This document shows, in pieces, positions 17,801-27,314 of a stretch of DNA of 64,000 bases (its first letter is position 1; every line of letters starts with the position of its first letter). A program made the translations under genes and the position numbers. This stretch comes from Blattamonas nauphoetae. Lineage: Eukaryota; Preaxostyla; Oxymonadida. Location of the stretch: positions 248,001-312,000 of the forward strand of contig JARBJD010000040.1 in the NCBI GenBank assembly GCA_033064195.1, given 5' to 3'. Under the pieces are notes generated by a model. The model was not told the origin of the DNA, searched no databases, and saw only the letters and a list, made by a program, of their open reading frames with translations.

Positions 17801-18009
17801 TACTCATAGCGATTTGGGAGGCATTGCGATAAGGAATGAACAGTTCTGACACTTGATTTTCGGGTGGCTTCCTTTCACAATCTAGTGAGCCGCCGAGGTT
17901 TTCCAGCTCATGAATCTCAGAGAATAGCGTCAACTATCTCCCTCTCTTTGGTGATTGAAAGGTGTTCTGATTCTTTCTTCTCACTCTCCCAATATTTCAT
18001 CTCTCCTTT

Positions 18010-18723
18010 CAGTCACGGACAGAAGATCCTGGCATACCTGACCAGGAACAATCAACAGTGACTTGTCGTTTTCATTTCACCAATCACTTCACTAAATAAA
18101 ATGAAAGATGTAGAGAGAAAACCAATTTGAACATACGTGTCGGGAAGGAGAGAGAAAAAAGAAGTGGTCGGAAAGAAGTGAACAAAAAAGAACCAAACCA
18201 AAATCGCTCAAATTGTAGAAACTTAGAGATTGTGTCGAGTTGACGTCATTGTCGCCGGAAAAAATGAGATCCCACGACTCCTTCGTAAAAAAAACTCAAC
18301 AAACCTAACCCTCTCCTTGATTGTCATTTGTCTCCTCTATCCCTCCCTGTGCTGTCCCCATCGAAACTCTTTTCTATTTGCCCAACCGGACACAGTCACG
18401 ATTCCTGCCACCAAAAAATTCGCTTGCGAATGTTTGAGTTTTTTTTACGAAGGAGTCGTGGGATCTCATTTTTTCCGGCGACAATGACGTCAACTCGACA
18501 CAATCTCTAAGTTTCTACAATTTGAGCGATTTTGGTTTGGTTCTTTTTTGTTCACTTCTTTCCGACCACTTCTTTTTTCTCTCTCCTTCCCGACACGTAT
18601 GTTCAAATTGGTTTTCTCTCTACATCTTTCATTTTATTTAGTGAAGTGATTGGTGAAATGAAAACGACAAGTCACTGTTGATTGTTCCTGGTCAGGTATG
18701 CCAGGAACTTCTGTCCGTGACTG
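18010..18723. repeat. 714-bp palindrome with 290-bp arms (foldback/MITE-like)
   Basis: Left arm 18010-18299 and right arm 18434-18723 are almost perfect reverse complements, around a 134-bp unrelated spacer. The termini read CAGTCACGGACAGAAG at both ends. There is no coding capacity beyond shadow frames. Flanks (CTCCTTT left, TTTTTTAAG right) do not give a clear target-site duplication beyond a few T. It could be a foldback or non-autonomous TIR transposon, or a recent inverted duplication. Confidence 0.85.
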
Positions 18724-19217
18724 TTTTTTAAGCTCGCTGATTGTTGATGATGGGGAATTGAGAAGGCCAAAAAAAGATTGTGTTTGGAATGGTTTTTTTG
18801 AGTCAATCCCCGAAAAATGGTTCGAGCCCATTCGTTTTGACATTTTCCGGGGTAAATCTTTCGTTAAAGAGATGAATAATTTAGAGTGAAAAAGGATGTT
18901 TGAACGAAGATTAACCTGTATTTCAGTAGGATTCGCATAAATAGTTTGATCAAACCATAAAAAAGATTTTGCGTAGATCAAAGGATTTATTAGCACTCAG
19001 AACCGATTACGCATTTTCCGGACCCCTGCTGTCAATTCACTGGAAAATTACTCAAATGGTCTTCATCTCTTCTTTAGAAACCATAAGAGGAAGAAATGTC
19101 ACTGGTGCGTGGGAGAACGATAAAATCATCTCAACCACGCAACGGACATGGATGAAACAGAACGGTACAAGGAATTAAACATTCGGTAAGGGTGGCAGGC
19201 CAAGGTAATCAACTTCC
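18724..19217. other. Intergenic stretch downstream of the intact receptor gene
   Basis: No gene seen. It contains an imperfect hairpin at 18808-18852 (CCCCGAAAAATG pairing with CATTTTCCGGGG) whose loop has a smaller stem, AATGG/CCATT around TTCGAGC. That inner stem-loop looks like a tRNA T-arm, but no acceptor or D/anticodon arms fit. Confidence 0.4.
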
Positions 19218-22200
19218 TCAGATAGACACACTCTCCAAGGCGTGCACAAGCTCCGACAAACTGAGGCGCTCCGAAGCATCGCAAAGGAGGGCCCGTTCGA
19301 GGATGGTCGTCACGTCATTGGGGGCGCCTGTTTGGAGGGTTTCCTGGTGGTCTGAGAGAGTCGGGGGAGAGGCAAGGGTGAGGTTAGGCAGCGAACCTGA
19401 CTTGATCTGTCGATGCGCATTGATCGCATCTGTCTCTTTGAATGGGATCTCCTCGGTCAGCATTTCGAACAGAATCATCCCCAGACTGAACACAACCGAC
19501 TTGTCGCTTTCGTCGGATGTGAATTCACGGGCGTTCTCGTTCTCGGGTGAATACCAGCGAGGCGAGTCGGGATCCTCAGCGAGCACGACATTGCTGACAG
19601 GAGTGGAGGCATCGATTGGGAGAGTGTCGGCAATGGATGTAACAAACGCTGAGGGAAGGGCAACGAGGACGTGACCGTTGGGGTAGAGAAGGATGGAGTG
19701 GGACGTGAGGCCACTGATGCAGAACGGAGGGAACTTCTGCTGAGTCTCTTTGCTGAGAAGAGAGCTGTGTTCTCCCTTCTTCTTGAGATACAGCAGAGCA
19801 CGCGCAACTTTCAGAATAATCGAGATGCTTTCGTCTCTTCCCAGGCTCCTCAGTTTCATCGCCTGACCATACATTTCCTGTTCTGCTTCAGTCAACCCAA
19901 TCCCATCTGCATCTCCTTCTGCGAATGGCGATGCATCACTGTGGATGCGCGAGTGGAGACTCAACTTCTGATTCCCAAAAGCGAGTGGATGGTCTGGTTC
20001 TTGACAGACGACACAGACTTTGTTGTCGAGACCCACTCCTTCCAACACTTTGCGACGCTGTGCGAAGAGAAGGAGAGGCAGCGAATCGGGGACAATCCAC
20101 TGTGCTCGTCGTTTCGTGTTGTTTACGATATCAAGCTTGTTCTCCGAGTTGTCTTGGGATTGTTGGACGGTGTTTTGGAAGTATTCGCTTTGATCGGTCA
20201 GTAACGTTCTTTCTTCTCCCATCTCTGTCTTTTCTTTCTCTTTCATCTTCTTGTTCCTTCGGACGCAGCAGCAGATGACAACGATGAGAAGGAGGAGAAG
20301 AACTGAACCGGCGGAACAGGCGGCAATGAGAATCATGCGTTGCTGCTGTTGCGCTGCCTTCGCTTGCTTCGAAACTGTCACACTGAACAAGTCAAACGAC
20401 GACATCAGCTTCGTGTTAACCAAAATGTTCAGAAGATAGTCTCCATCCTTCAGCTTTGCCGTGGATGGATCCACAACGAACGATATCGACGAATCGTTGG
20501 AAGAGAGTGACTTGATTCCTGTCGGAAGGTCGTCAGTGAGAGTGAGGCTTAATTCAGCAGCAGCTGACGAAGACTTTGCAGCGATGACGAGAACGAGTCC
20601 ACAATTGATGAAGTTTGATCCTTTGACTGTGATTTTTCGTGCTTGATTCTTGGAAGGAGTGGTTGAATCAGTATAACTTTGCACATCGAGTTTCTTGGGG
20701 AGGTTGGGGACGAAGAGAGGTGCGTCTGGTGAGAGAGAAGACGGGGCAGTGATGTTGCAGGTCGAGGCAGAGATCCAGAGGGAAAGAGCATCACTTGATC
20801 TGCTCTGCTCGAACTCAGACGTCTCGTCGATGGAGATGAAAGCATCCGCACATTGAAAGTTGTGTTGGAAGGAGGGATGAGCTTCGTTTCCGACGAGATT
20901 CTTCGAGAAGACACACTGCTCGATGGAAATTGATCCACCGACGATGGAGAAGACATTGGTTGAGATCGAAGAGAATGACGAAGACGAGACTGTTGTGATG
21001 CTTGACACAAGCTCAATCACGCCGCCCTCCCAACTGCAGACATCGTCTGTGTTCGACGCTCCTTCAAGTCCGATGTTTGTGAGATTGACGGAGGAGAGAT
21101 GCAAAAAGTTCGAGTTCACTGCTTTCAGAAGCACAAACACAACATTCTCGATGCTGGTTCGATCGACAGTGGTGTTTTCATCTAGTGCGAAGACAGGCGA
21201 TTGGAACGAGCCCACATCGAATGTCAGTCGAGACAGGACGGCCTCTCCGCCGCGTGAGACGATGGCTGGGCTAGCGAGCGATGACGTTTGGAGGACACAC
21301 AAATCCAGTTTGACAAAGCCGTTTTGGACAATGATGAATCCGTCCTTCGTTGTTTCTTGAGACGGCAGGCCGAAGGTGAGAGATGAGAAGAGGATTGGAG
21401 AGGATTCAGTTGCTTGCGTGTGATCAACAACGAGAGTCTGTCCGTTCTCGATGAGAAGAAGAGACGAGAGTTTGTCTCCTCTGATTGAGACCGATTTCGA
21501 GATGGTGAGATCATGCGATCCAAGCGAGACAAGCTCACGGCACACACAGTTCCCTGAATTAGCCACACGAGTCAGCCCAATTTCAAGAGACGAGCACGGA
21601 ACCTCTCCACTTCCACAGATCGGCGATTGTCCTCCATTTCCTTTGTTCAGAATGACATCGCCCTCGTACGGGATCAAATAAGTGAGGAGAGACACTTTCA
21701 GATCCCACTTGGCGTCGAAGCTGTTCAAGACGTCTTTGTTCTCTGTCAGATACTCATAAGAACCAGTCCAGTGCTCGCTTGTGATGAACGAGTATAAATC
21801 TTCTCCGACAACCACCAATTGTGGTTCTGACCCAATCGAGAAGAATTTCAGATTTGTCACGCTGTATTGTGTCGAAGCTGTGCAGTCATTCATGTCCAGA
21901 AGGATTGCGGTCCCACAGTTGGTGATGTCGATGTTGTCGAGGACGAACGACGAAGAGGAAGCAAGATGTGACGACAGAACTGTTCCGTTTCCGAAATCAT
22001 CTCGTGCGATGGATGCGAAAGAAGATGACTGAATGTTGACTGATCCTGAACCTTCAGTTTTGAAGAGTGGGTTGTCCGTTAATTGAGCTGAAGTGACATC
22101 AAGACCCGTGATCTGCAGAGAACCCCCTTTCGAGATCGAGACGAACGCTGATGAGAGAGTGGTCTGTGTTGTGAATGAACTGTCTGAGACAATCAGAATA

Positions 22201-25200
22201 CCGTTCTGGACGACGACGAGATCAGTCTCAGAATTTGATGTCGAGGACTTGGACGAGATGGACAGTTGAGTGAGAGTGAGCTGAATGTTATCGGAGTTGA
22301 CGGACAATGACGGCAAGGCAGAGAGAACGAGACTGGATCGAGATTCTGATATTGAAGTGATCACAAATGTGCTTGTTGGTGCAAATGTCTCGCGGATTGT
22401 GAGAGAGGCATTGATAGTTGCCAAGCTGATTGCTTTCGCGTTTTCGATGAGTCTGTTGAGTGACTTACAGTGCAGTTCGAGAAATCCACACTGAGCAACA
22501 TCCGATGAGACTGTATCAAGATCAGAAACCAATCCAGATGTGAGTGGAGTGTACAAATATTGAAGGAGAGACAAAACTTGGGCTGTGTGTGAGGACGACA
22601 GGCGGATAGAGTCGACGAGGGTGTTGTCAATCGTTACCACTGAATACTTCGATGGGAAGAGTTCCTTTTTCTTGAATGACGACAGATCACCTGCTTTGAT
22701 GAACACGTCATTTCCAGACTTGTCTTCCCCACATTTATTTCCATCATCCTCCAACACTCCGAAGACAGCATTGGCAATGTTGAACGACAGCTCAGAGTCA
22801 GACGAAGCATCAACGAAGATCGCTCCACCAACACCACTCGACGAGCACGATTTGAAGGACGACGAAGAGAGGATAGCGAAAGAGCCTCCGGTCAGCGTCA
22901 CATGTACCGCTCCTCCATCTCCTTCCGTCGAAGAACAGCCGACAAAGGTGGCCAACGAGATCGAGAGAGCGGCTGAAGAGTCGAGGGTTGCGCTGATTGC
23001 AGACCCTCCATCTGTCGACGAGATTGATGTGAATTCGCAGTTCGACACCGAGAACGACCCTCCAGAGACAACAAAGAACGACGAGGAGAGAGGGACGTCT
23101 GGCGCTGTGAATATGAGCGTGTTCACAGTCAGGCAATCCTGAGACACAGTGATGCTGACATCAGATACAAGTTTTACGGTCTGTTTGGTGCTAATATTTG
23201 ACTTGATCGTTGCTTGTGCTTTCGATTCAATTCCAGCTGATACATCAGAACCGGATTGCATCACAACTGCAGCGTTCTCTCCTTTCAGAAGAGCGAAACC
23301 AGTGTGCAGCGAATCGCACGGCAGTTTAGAATGTCCACACAGTGAGTGTTCAAACCCTTTCGAAGAATCTACGACCAATTCTCCACCGCTATAGCCATTG
23401 AACAGATACAGAATCGAGCCAGAAACACCATCACTTTCAGAGAATTCATACTTCGACAGTTCTGCCAAAGAGAACGTTGCAGCCTCAGATTCAGGTGTGG
23501 TGAAGTACGTTCCAATCACACTCGTTGAGTTAATCACTTCGAGGTCTCCCTTCTTCACAGCGATAAAAAGATCTGTCCCTTTTCTACTTTCAGCGCAGCT
23601 ATTCGTGTCTTCCCCAGACCCATATACAATGTTGTTCAACGAGAAAGAGCCCGTCTTCCGCCCTGTCAGGTCAATGAACAGAGCTCCTCCGTTCCCAGAT
23701 GATGAACACTTCTTGAAGGACACAGTTGATGCAATTGTCAACGTCCCATCAACAATCGACACACTCACAGCTCCTCCATTCCCATTCGTTGATGAACAGT
23801 CGAGGAAGTCGGTCGACGAGATTGAGAGAGCTGCTCCAGATGTGAGGGTTGAGCTGATCGCAGAGCCTCCAGCTGTTGACGACGACTTGATTGATTCAAA
23901 ATGGGTTGTCGTTTCTGACTTGCCAATTGTTGTCTTCTCGTTTGTGGGTGTGAGAACGATCAATGGAGATGTCGACTGGAGATTCGAGATTGTGATGGCA
24001 TTCATTGTGAGAGTTGACGAAGACGAGATGAGAGAAGAAGCTCCCAAATCGACAGTTGTTGCTGACATTTGTGCATCTGTGGTTGACGAGAATCGTCCAG
24101 AGAGGATGAGGGTCGATCCAGATCCAGCTTGGATGATTGGGCCACTCGACGATGAGATTGAAGCGAAGAAGAGCGTGTCGATCGTGAGCTGGCCTCCACT
24201 TGTGACAGAGAACAGAGAAGACACCATCGTTGATGAACTCTCCACAACACAACTTGTCATTGAGACAACACCCTTCTGGGCAACTGACAGAGCTGGTGCT
24301 CCATTCGACTTGATGTTCTTGAAGGTGGACGAGGCGATATTCAGCGTGGCTGTTGTTGTACTGTCTGCGTATCCAGCCGTGAGCAGAGCAGATGTGATTG
24401 TTGTTGGAGTGGATGGACCAATCAGGCATGCGTCCATTTGAACCGTTCCTGTCTTCGTCTCAATGATTCCCGTGTCTGCAGCAACACTCAACAAGGACGC
24501 TCCACTGAATTGAACCTTGCTTGAAGATGACGCTGTGTAGAGAGTGGACGTGAGAGGCGATGCGTTCTCAAATGTCGTTCTGTCAAACAACACAGTGCCT
24601 GTAATGTCAACATCAATCATTGGCTGGGTTGAGGCTGAAACGTCAGTGAAAATCGTAGATGTGAATGTTGTTGTGCCAGACGAACCTTTCAAGTTGATCA
24701 ACGTGGAATCCGAGGTGAGAGAAGCAAATTTTGAGTCGGTGACAGATAACGATGCGTATGACGTGGTTTCGATAAGTTTCGCACCAATAAACGTCAAACT
24801 TGTGACTGACAGTTCGGAGCATGTCACACTTCCTGACGAGATCTTGAACAAGGGCGTTTTGATCTGATTTTGGTTGGTGTCTGTTTCGCATCCATCCAAC
24901 GAACAGTGGATGACACTCAAGCTCCCGCCTTCCACTTTGAACATTGCCTGAACATTGCTGTCAGTGTTAGTGAAGTGGTGGATGTGGAGATCACGAAATC
25001 GGTGGTGGAATCCAGAGGCAGTGCTTGACAGGTAAGTCAACGGCGATTCACACGATATCCTTCCCAAAGTATCTGCAGCATAGTGACGAACTTCCATGTT
25101 TGTAAATTGGTTCGTTATGGAAGTGTTGATTGGGTAGATCGAATTGTCATCAGCGCTTCGGATAGAGATGTAATAAAAGGGATCTGATTTGAAAGACTTC

Positions 25201-26846
25201 AAATTCTGAACAGCGTAGTTAATTGTCCGGCAGTCTCCCCTTGGTTTGTAATCGTATCCACAGAATACAGCATCGTTTCCACTTTCCGCCAAGATCAACA
25301 CGTTGAGTGTGAAAATCGGGAAGTATTTGGCTGTTTCTTCTTCTGTGAGAGATGTATTGACAAAACTAATTCGAGGTTGTTGGCTGCTGGACAGACAGCC
25401 AATCAATCCGTTGTCGAGATCAAACTCATATTTCGTTGTATCCCAGATTTGGAGATCTGATGTGTTGGAGCCACCAGCTTTGTTGTCAATGAATAAACAA
25501 TCTGCGATGTAGAACTGCTTCCCATCCCACAGGTCGAGAGCTGCACCTTTTCTTGGGCAGTAGCAGTTTTCGAAGATACACCCAACAATGCGTGTTTTGT
25601 CTCGTCCGTTAATCTTCCCACTAATTGCTCCTCCGGGTCCCGATCTCACTCCACACTTGCTGAAGAGAGTGTTGGTGATAAGGAGTGGGTTTGGATTGAT
25701 GTTAAAACCAATTCTGATCGCGCCTCCATAATCCTCTGCTTCGCAGCTTCGGAATTCGGAATCTTCAATCTCTATTCTTCCAAGGTGAGTCCAAATCGTT
25801 CCTTGTCCACCCGTGCTGTTGCAGGTATCGCAAATAACCTTCTTCATGATGACTGCTTGATTGGTGTTATCGAAATCACCATGAACCACTGTTCCACTTG
25901 TAGAGCGTTTAATATTCTGAAACAGGCATGTTTGCAAGGTTAATTGATTCCCATTCTTGATAAAGAAACACCCGCTTGTCAATCCAGATGCCTTCGTGTT
26001 AGAGATGGTTTGGTATGACGAAATGTCTTGATGGCCGTACTGGGTGTTCGTATAATCCGCGTTTGCGGATGTTCGGATGAGAGACGCGTTGCTAACATGA
26101 CCGACATTGGGCTGGTTCAGATCGACAAACCCGCAGTACAATAAACGGTCAGAGTCACTCACATCGAAGCTATGGATGAGAAGATTCGAAGAGAAGGAGG
26201 AGAGCTCGGGGGAATATGGGATATCCTGAAAAGTGATATTGGAAATGACAGAATTGGCGATGATAGTTGTTGTGAGGTTTGGATGAGGCAGAAGTTGATT
26301 CCGCGTGGAAGATATGAGAGACGAGACTGTCGAGGTAATAATCGATAGAGTTCCCCCGTTTGGAGAATATGATGAAATTTGCGGGAGAAGTGCAGAATTG
26401 GACATCAGTTGGACAGACGTCAGATTCACTGACGAATCATCAATTTCCACAACTGATTCCATCCAACTTCCAACCAGCACAACTGCATCAGACAGCGAGA
26501 GGTCAGAATTCTTGGAAACCTCGGCAAAGTGAGATTGTTGGTCTGTTTCAAAAAGGAAGCCTTCGGCAAAGAATGTTCCATTTGACACGAACAGCAAGGT
26601 ATTCCCTTCAAACCCACACGGATTGGCAACAATATTAGTGTTGCACGAGGTCTGAAAATGTGCAACAGTGTTAATTGTCGATAATGCCGTAGTAAGAGAG
26701 ATGAGAGGTTCGGAGATGATGCTTTGTGACGAAGAACTTTGGAATCCGTTGCCAAACTCCAAGATGGAGATATCAGGAGAATGGTGTGACGGATATTCGA
26801 CAAACGAACTTCGTACAGTAAAGACGAAAACAAGGAGAAATGACAT
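19218..26846 (-). CDS. Giant beta-helix receptor with transmembrane segment and C-terminal pseudokinase lobe (2542 aa)
   Basis: Single intact frame from ATG 26844-26846. Residues 1-18 look like a signal peptide (MSFLLVFVFTVRSS). About 2150 residues of S/T-rich right-handed beta-helix repeats follow (GGAIS, CxF..CSS patterns), with at least four larger modules marked by CG....PC.SL or its variants (near residues 537, 1175, 1459, 1752). A transmembrane helix lies near 2169-2192 (SVLLLLLIVVICCCVRR). The cytoplasmic end (about 2350-2542) resembles a kinase C-lobe: RWYSPEN in place of APE, SVVFSLGMILFEMLTEEIPF, then RLSLSELV. No glycine loop, HRD or DFG is seen (SHSILLYPNGHVLVAL replaces them), so it is probably a pseudokinase. 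Likely a cell-surface adhesion or sensing protein; ligand unknown. Confidence 0.88.
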   Translation of the reverse strand: MSFLLVFVFTVRSSFVEYPSHHSPDISILEFGNGFQSSSSQSIISEPLISLTTALSTINTVAHFQTSCNTNIVANPCGFEGNTLLFVSNGTFFAEGFLFETDQQSHFAEVSKNSDLSLSDAVVLVGSWMESVVEIDDSSVNLTSVQLMSNSALLPQISSYSPNGGTLSIITSTVSSLISSTRNQLLPHPNLTTTIIANSVISNITFQDIPYSPELSSFSSNLLIHSFDVSDSDRLLYCGFVDLNQPNVGHVSNASLIRTSANADYTNTQYGHQDISSYQTISNTKASGLTSGCFFIKNGNQLTLQTCLFQNIKRSTSGTVVHGDFDNTNQAVIMKKVICDTCNSTGGQGTIWTHLGRIEIEDSEFRSCEAEDYGGAIRIGFNINPNPLLITNTLFSKCGVRSGPGGAISGKINGRDKTRIVGCIFENCYCPRKGAALDLWDGKQFYIADCLFIDNKAGGSNTSDLQIWDTTKYEFDLDNGLIGCLSSSQQPRISFVNTSLTEEETAKYFPIFTLNVLILAESGNDAVFCGYDYKPRGDCRTINYAVQNLKSFKSDPFYYISIRSADDNSIYPINTSITNQFTNMEVRHYAADTLGRISCESPLTYLSSTASGFHHRFRDLHIHHFTNTDSNVQAMFKVEGGSLSVIHCSLDGCETDTNQNQIKTPLFKISSGSVTCSELSVTSLTFIGAKLIETTSYASLSVTDSKFASLTSDSTLINLKGSSGTTTFTSTIFTDVSASTQPMIDVDITGTVLFDRTTFENASPLTSTLYTASSSSKVQFSGASLLSVAADTGIIETKTGTVQMDACLIGPSTPTTITSALLTAGYADSTTTATLNIASSTFKNIKSNGAPALSVAQKGVVSMTSCVVESSSTMVSSLFSVTSGGQLTIDTLFFASISSSSGPIIQAGSGSTLILSGRFSSTTDAQMSATTVDLGASSLISSSSTLTMNAITISNLQSTSPLIVLTPTNEKTTIGKSETTTHFESIKSSSTAGGSAISSTLTSGAALSISSTDFLDCSSTNGNGGAVSVSIVDGTLTIASTVSFKKCSSSGNGGALFIDLTGRKTGSFSLNNIVYGSGEDTNSCAESRKGTDLFIAVKKGDLEVINSTSVIGTYFTTPESEAATFSLAELSKYEFSESDGVSGSILYLFNGYSGGELVVDSSKGFEHSLCGHSKLPCDSLHTGFALLKGENAAVVMQSGSDVSAGIESKAQATIKSNISTKQTVKLVSDVSITVSQDCLTVNTLIFTAPDVPLSSSFFVVSGGSFSVSNCEFTSISSTDGGSAISATLDSSAALSISLATFVGCSSTEGDGGAVHVTLTGGSFAILSSSSFKSCSSSGVGGAIFVDASSDSELSFNIANAVFGVLEDDGNKCGEDKSGNDVFIKAGDLSSFKKKELFPSKYSVVTIDNTLVDSIRLSSSHTAQVLSLLQYLYTPLTSGLVSDLDTVSSDVAQCGFLELHCKSLNRLIENAKAISLATINASLTIRETFAPTSTFVITSISESRSSLVLSALPSLSVNSDNIQLTLTQLSISSKSSTSNSETDLVVVQNGILIVSDSSFTTQTTLSSAFVSISKGGSLQITGLDVTSAQLTDNPLFKTEGSGSVNIQSSSFASIARDDFGNGTVLSSHLASSSSFVLDNIDITNCGTAILLDMNDCTASTQYSVTNLKFFSIGSEPQLVVVGEDLYSFITSEHWTGSYEYLTENKDVLNSFDAKWDLKVSLLTYLIPYEGDVILNKGNGGQSPICGSGEVPCSSLEIGLTRVANSGNCVCRELVSLGSHDLTISKSVSIRGDKLSSLLLIENGQTLVVDHTQATESSPILFSSLTFGLPSQETTKDGFIIVQNGFVKLDLCVLQTSSLASPAIVSRGGEAVLSRLTFDVGSFQSPVFALDENTTVDRTSIENVVFVLLKAVNSNFLHLSSVNLTNIGLEGASNTDDVCSWEGGVIELVSSITTVSSSSFSSISTNVFSIVGGSISIEQCVFSKNLVGNEAHPSFQHNFQCADAFISIDETSEFEQSRSSDALSLWISASTCNITAPSSLSPDAPLFVPNLPKKLDVQSYTDSTTPSKNQARKITVKGSNFINCGLVLVIAAKSSSAAAELSLTLTDDLPTGIKSLSSNDSSISFVVDPSTAKLKDGDYLLNILVNTKLMSSFDLFSVTVSKQAKAAQQQQRMILIAACSAGSVLLLLLIVVICCCVRRNKKMKEKEKTEMGEERTLLTDQSEYFQNTVQQSQDNSENKLDIVNNTKRRAQWIVPDSLPLLLFAQRRKVLEGVGLDNKVCVVCQEPDHPLAFGNQKLSLHSRIHSDASPFAEGDADGIGLTEAEQEMYGQAMKLRSLGRDESISIILKVARALLYLKKKGEHSSLLSKETQQKFPPFCISGLTSHSILLYPNGHVLVALPSAFVTSIADTLPIDASTPVSNVVLAEDPDSPRWYSPENENAREFTSDESDKSVVFSLGMILFEMLTEEIPFKETDAINAHRQIKSGSLPNLTLASPPTLSDHQETLQTGAPNDVTTILERALLCDASERLSLSELVHALESVSI

Positions 26847-27314
26847 AATGATCTAGCCATTATTCGACCCAAACCCACACTTTTCTGTCGACAATTCACT
26901 CTCACGTCTTGTGTGTCTGGTGAAGATTTGATGGGGTCAGAACAGTCGACATTGGATGGTGAACACCTTCATGAACATGAAAATGGTGAAAGAGGAGGGA
27001 AAACAGTTTGGTCAAATAAATGTCTTTTCTCATTGTATCTCGCCCAGTCAAACATCTCCTCGCTTCTAAAAAGATTAAAGCGTGATGATGAATCCATTCT
27101 CGTTGACACACTCCAAGAGTTGCAGAAAGTCGCCTCTCGTTCGCCATTTCGTTTTCTTCATCGATTTCTTGCTTACTGTTGTGGATGTTTCAGAAAGTGG
27201 GTCGGATGACTCTTTTGACGGTTGGTGTCGATTTATATCCCCATTGTGTAATCAAGCACACTCATCTGAAATAATGGTCTTTTGTTTTCGCTTATTTTCA
27301 TTCTCGCTTTTCAG
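26847..27314. promoter_or_regulatory. Divergent upstream region, possibly with a 5' exon of the solenoid gene
   Basis: It separates the minus-strand receptor start from the plus-strand solenoid gene. A plus-strand open stretch at about 26990-27205 encodes a helical segment (SSLLKRLKRDDESILVDTLQELQKVA) that would suit an upstream solenoid exon; a GT at about 27202 could join it in phase to the exon at 27315. This join is weakly supported. Confidence 0.3.

Noticed and set aside
18814-18832. Possible tRNA T-arm (AATGG TTCGAGC CCATT)
   Set aside because: No matching acceptor, D or anticodon arms around it; better explained by the larger hairpin at 18808-18852.
19192-25512. Many plus-strand frames of 60-347 aa opposite the giant receptor
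   Set aside because: Antisense shadows of a low-complexity S/T-rich gene; no starts, splice sites or families of their own.
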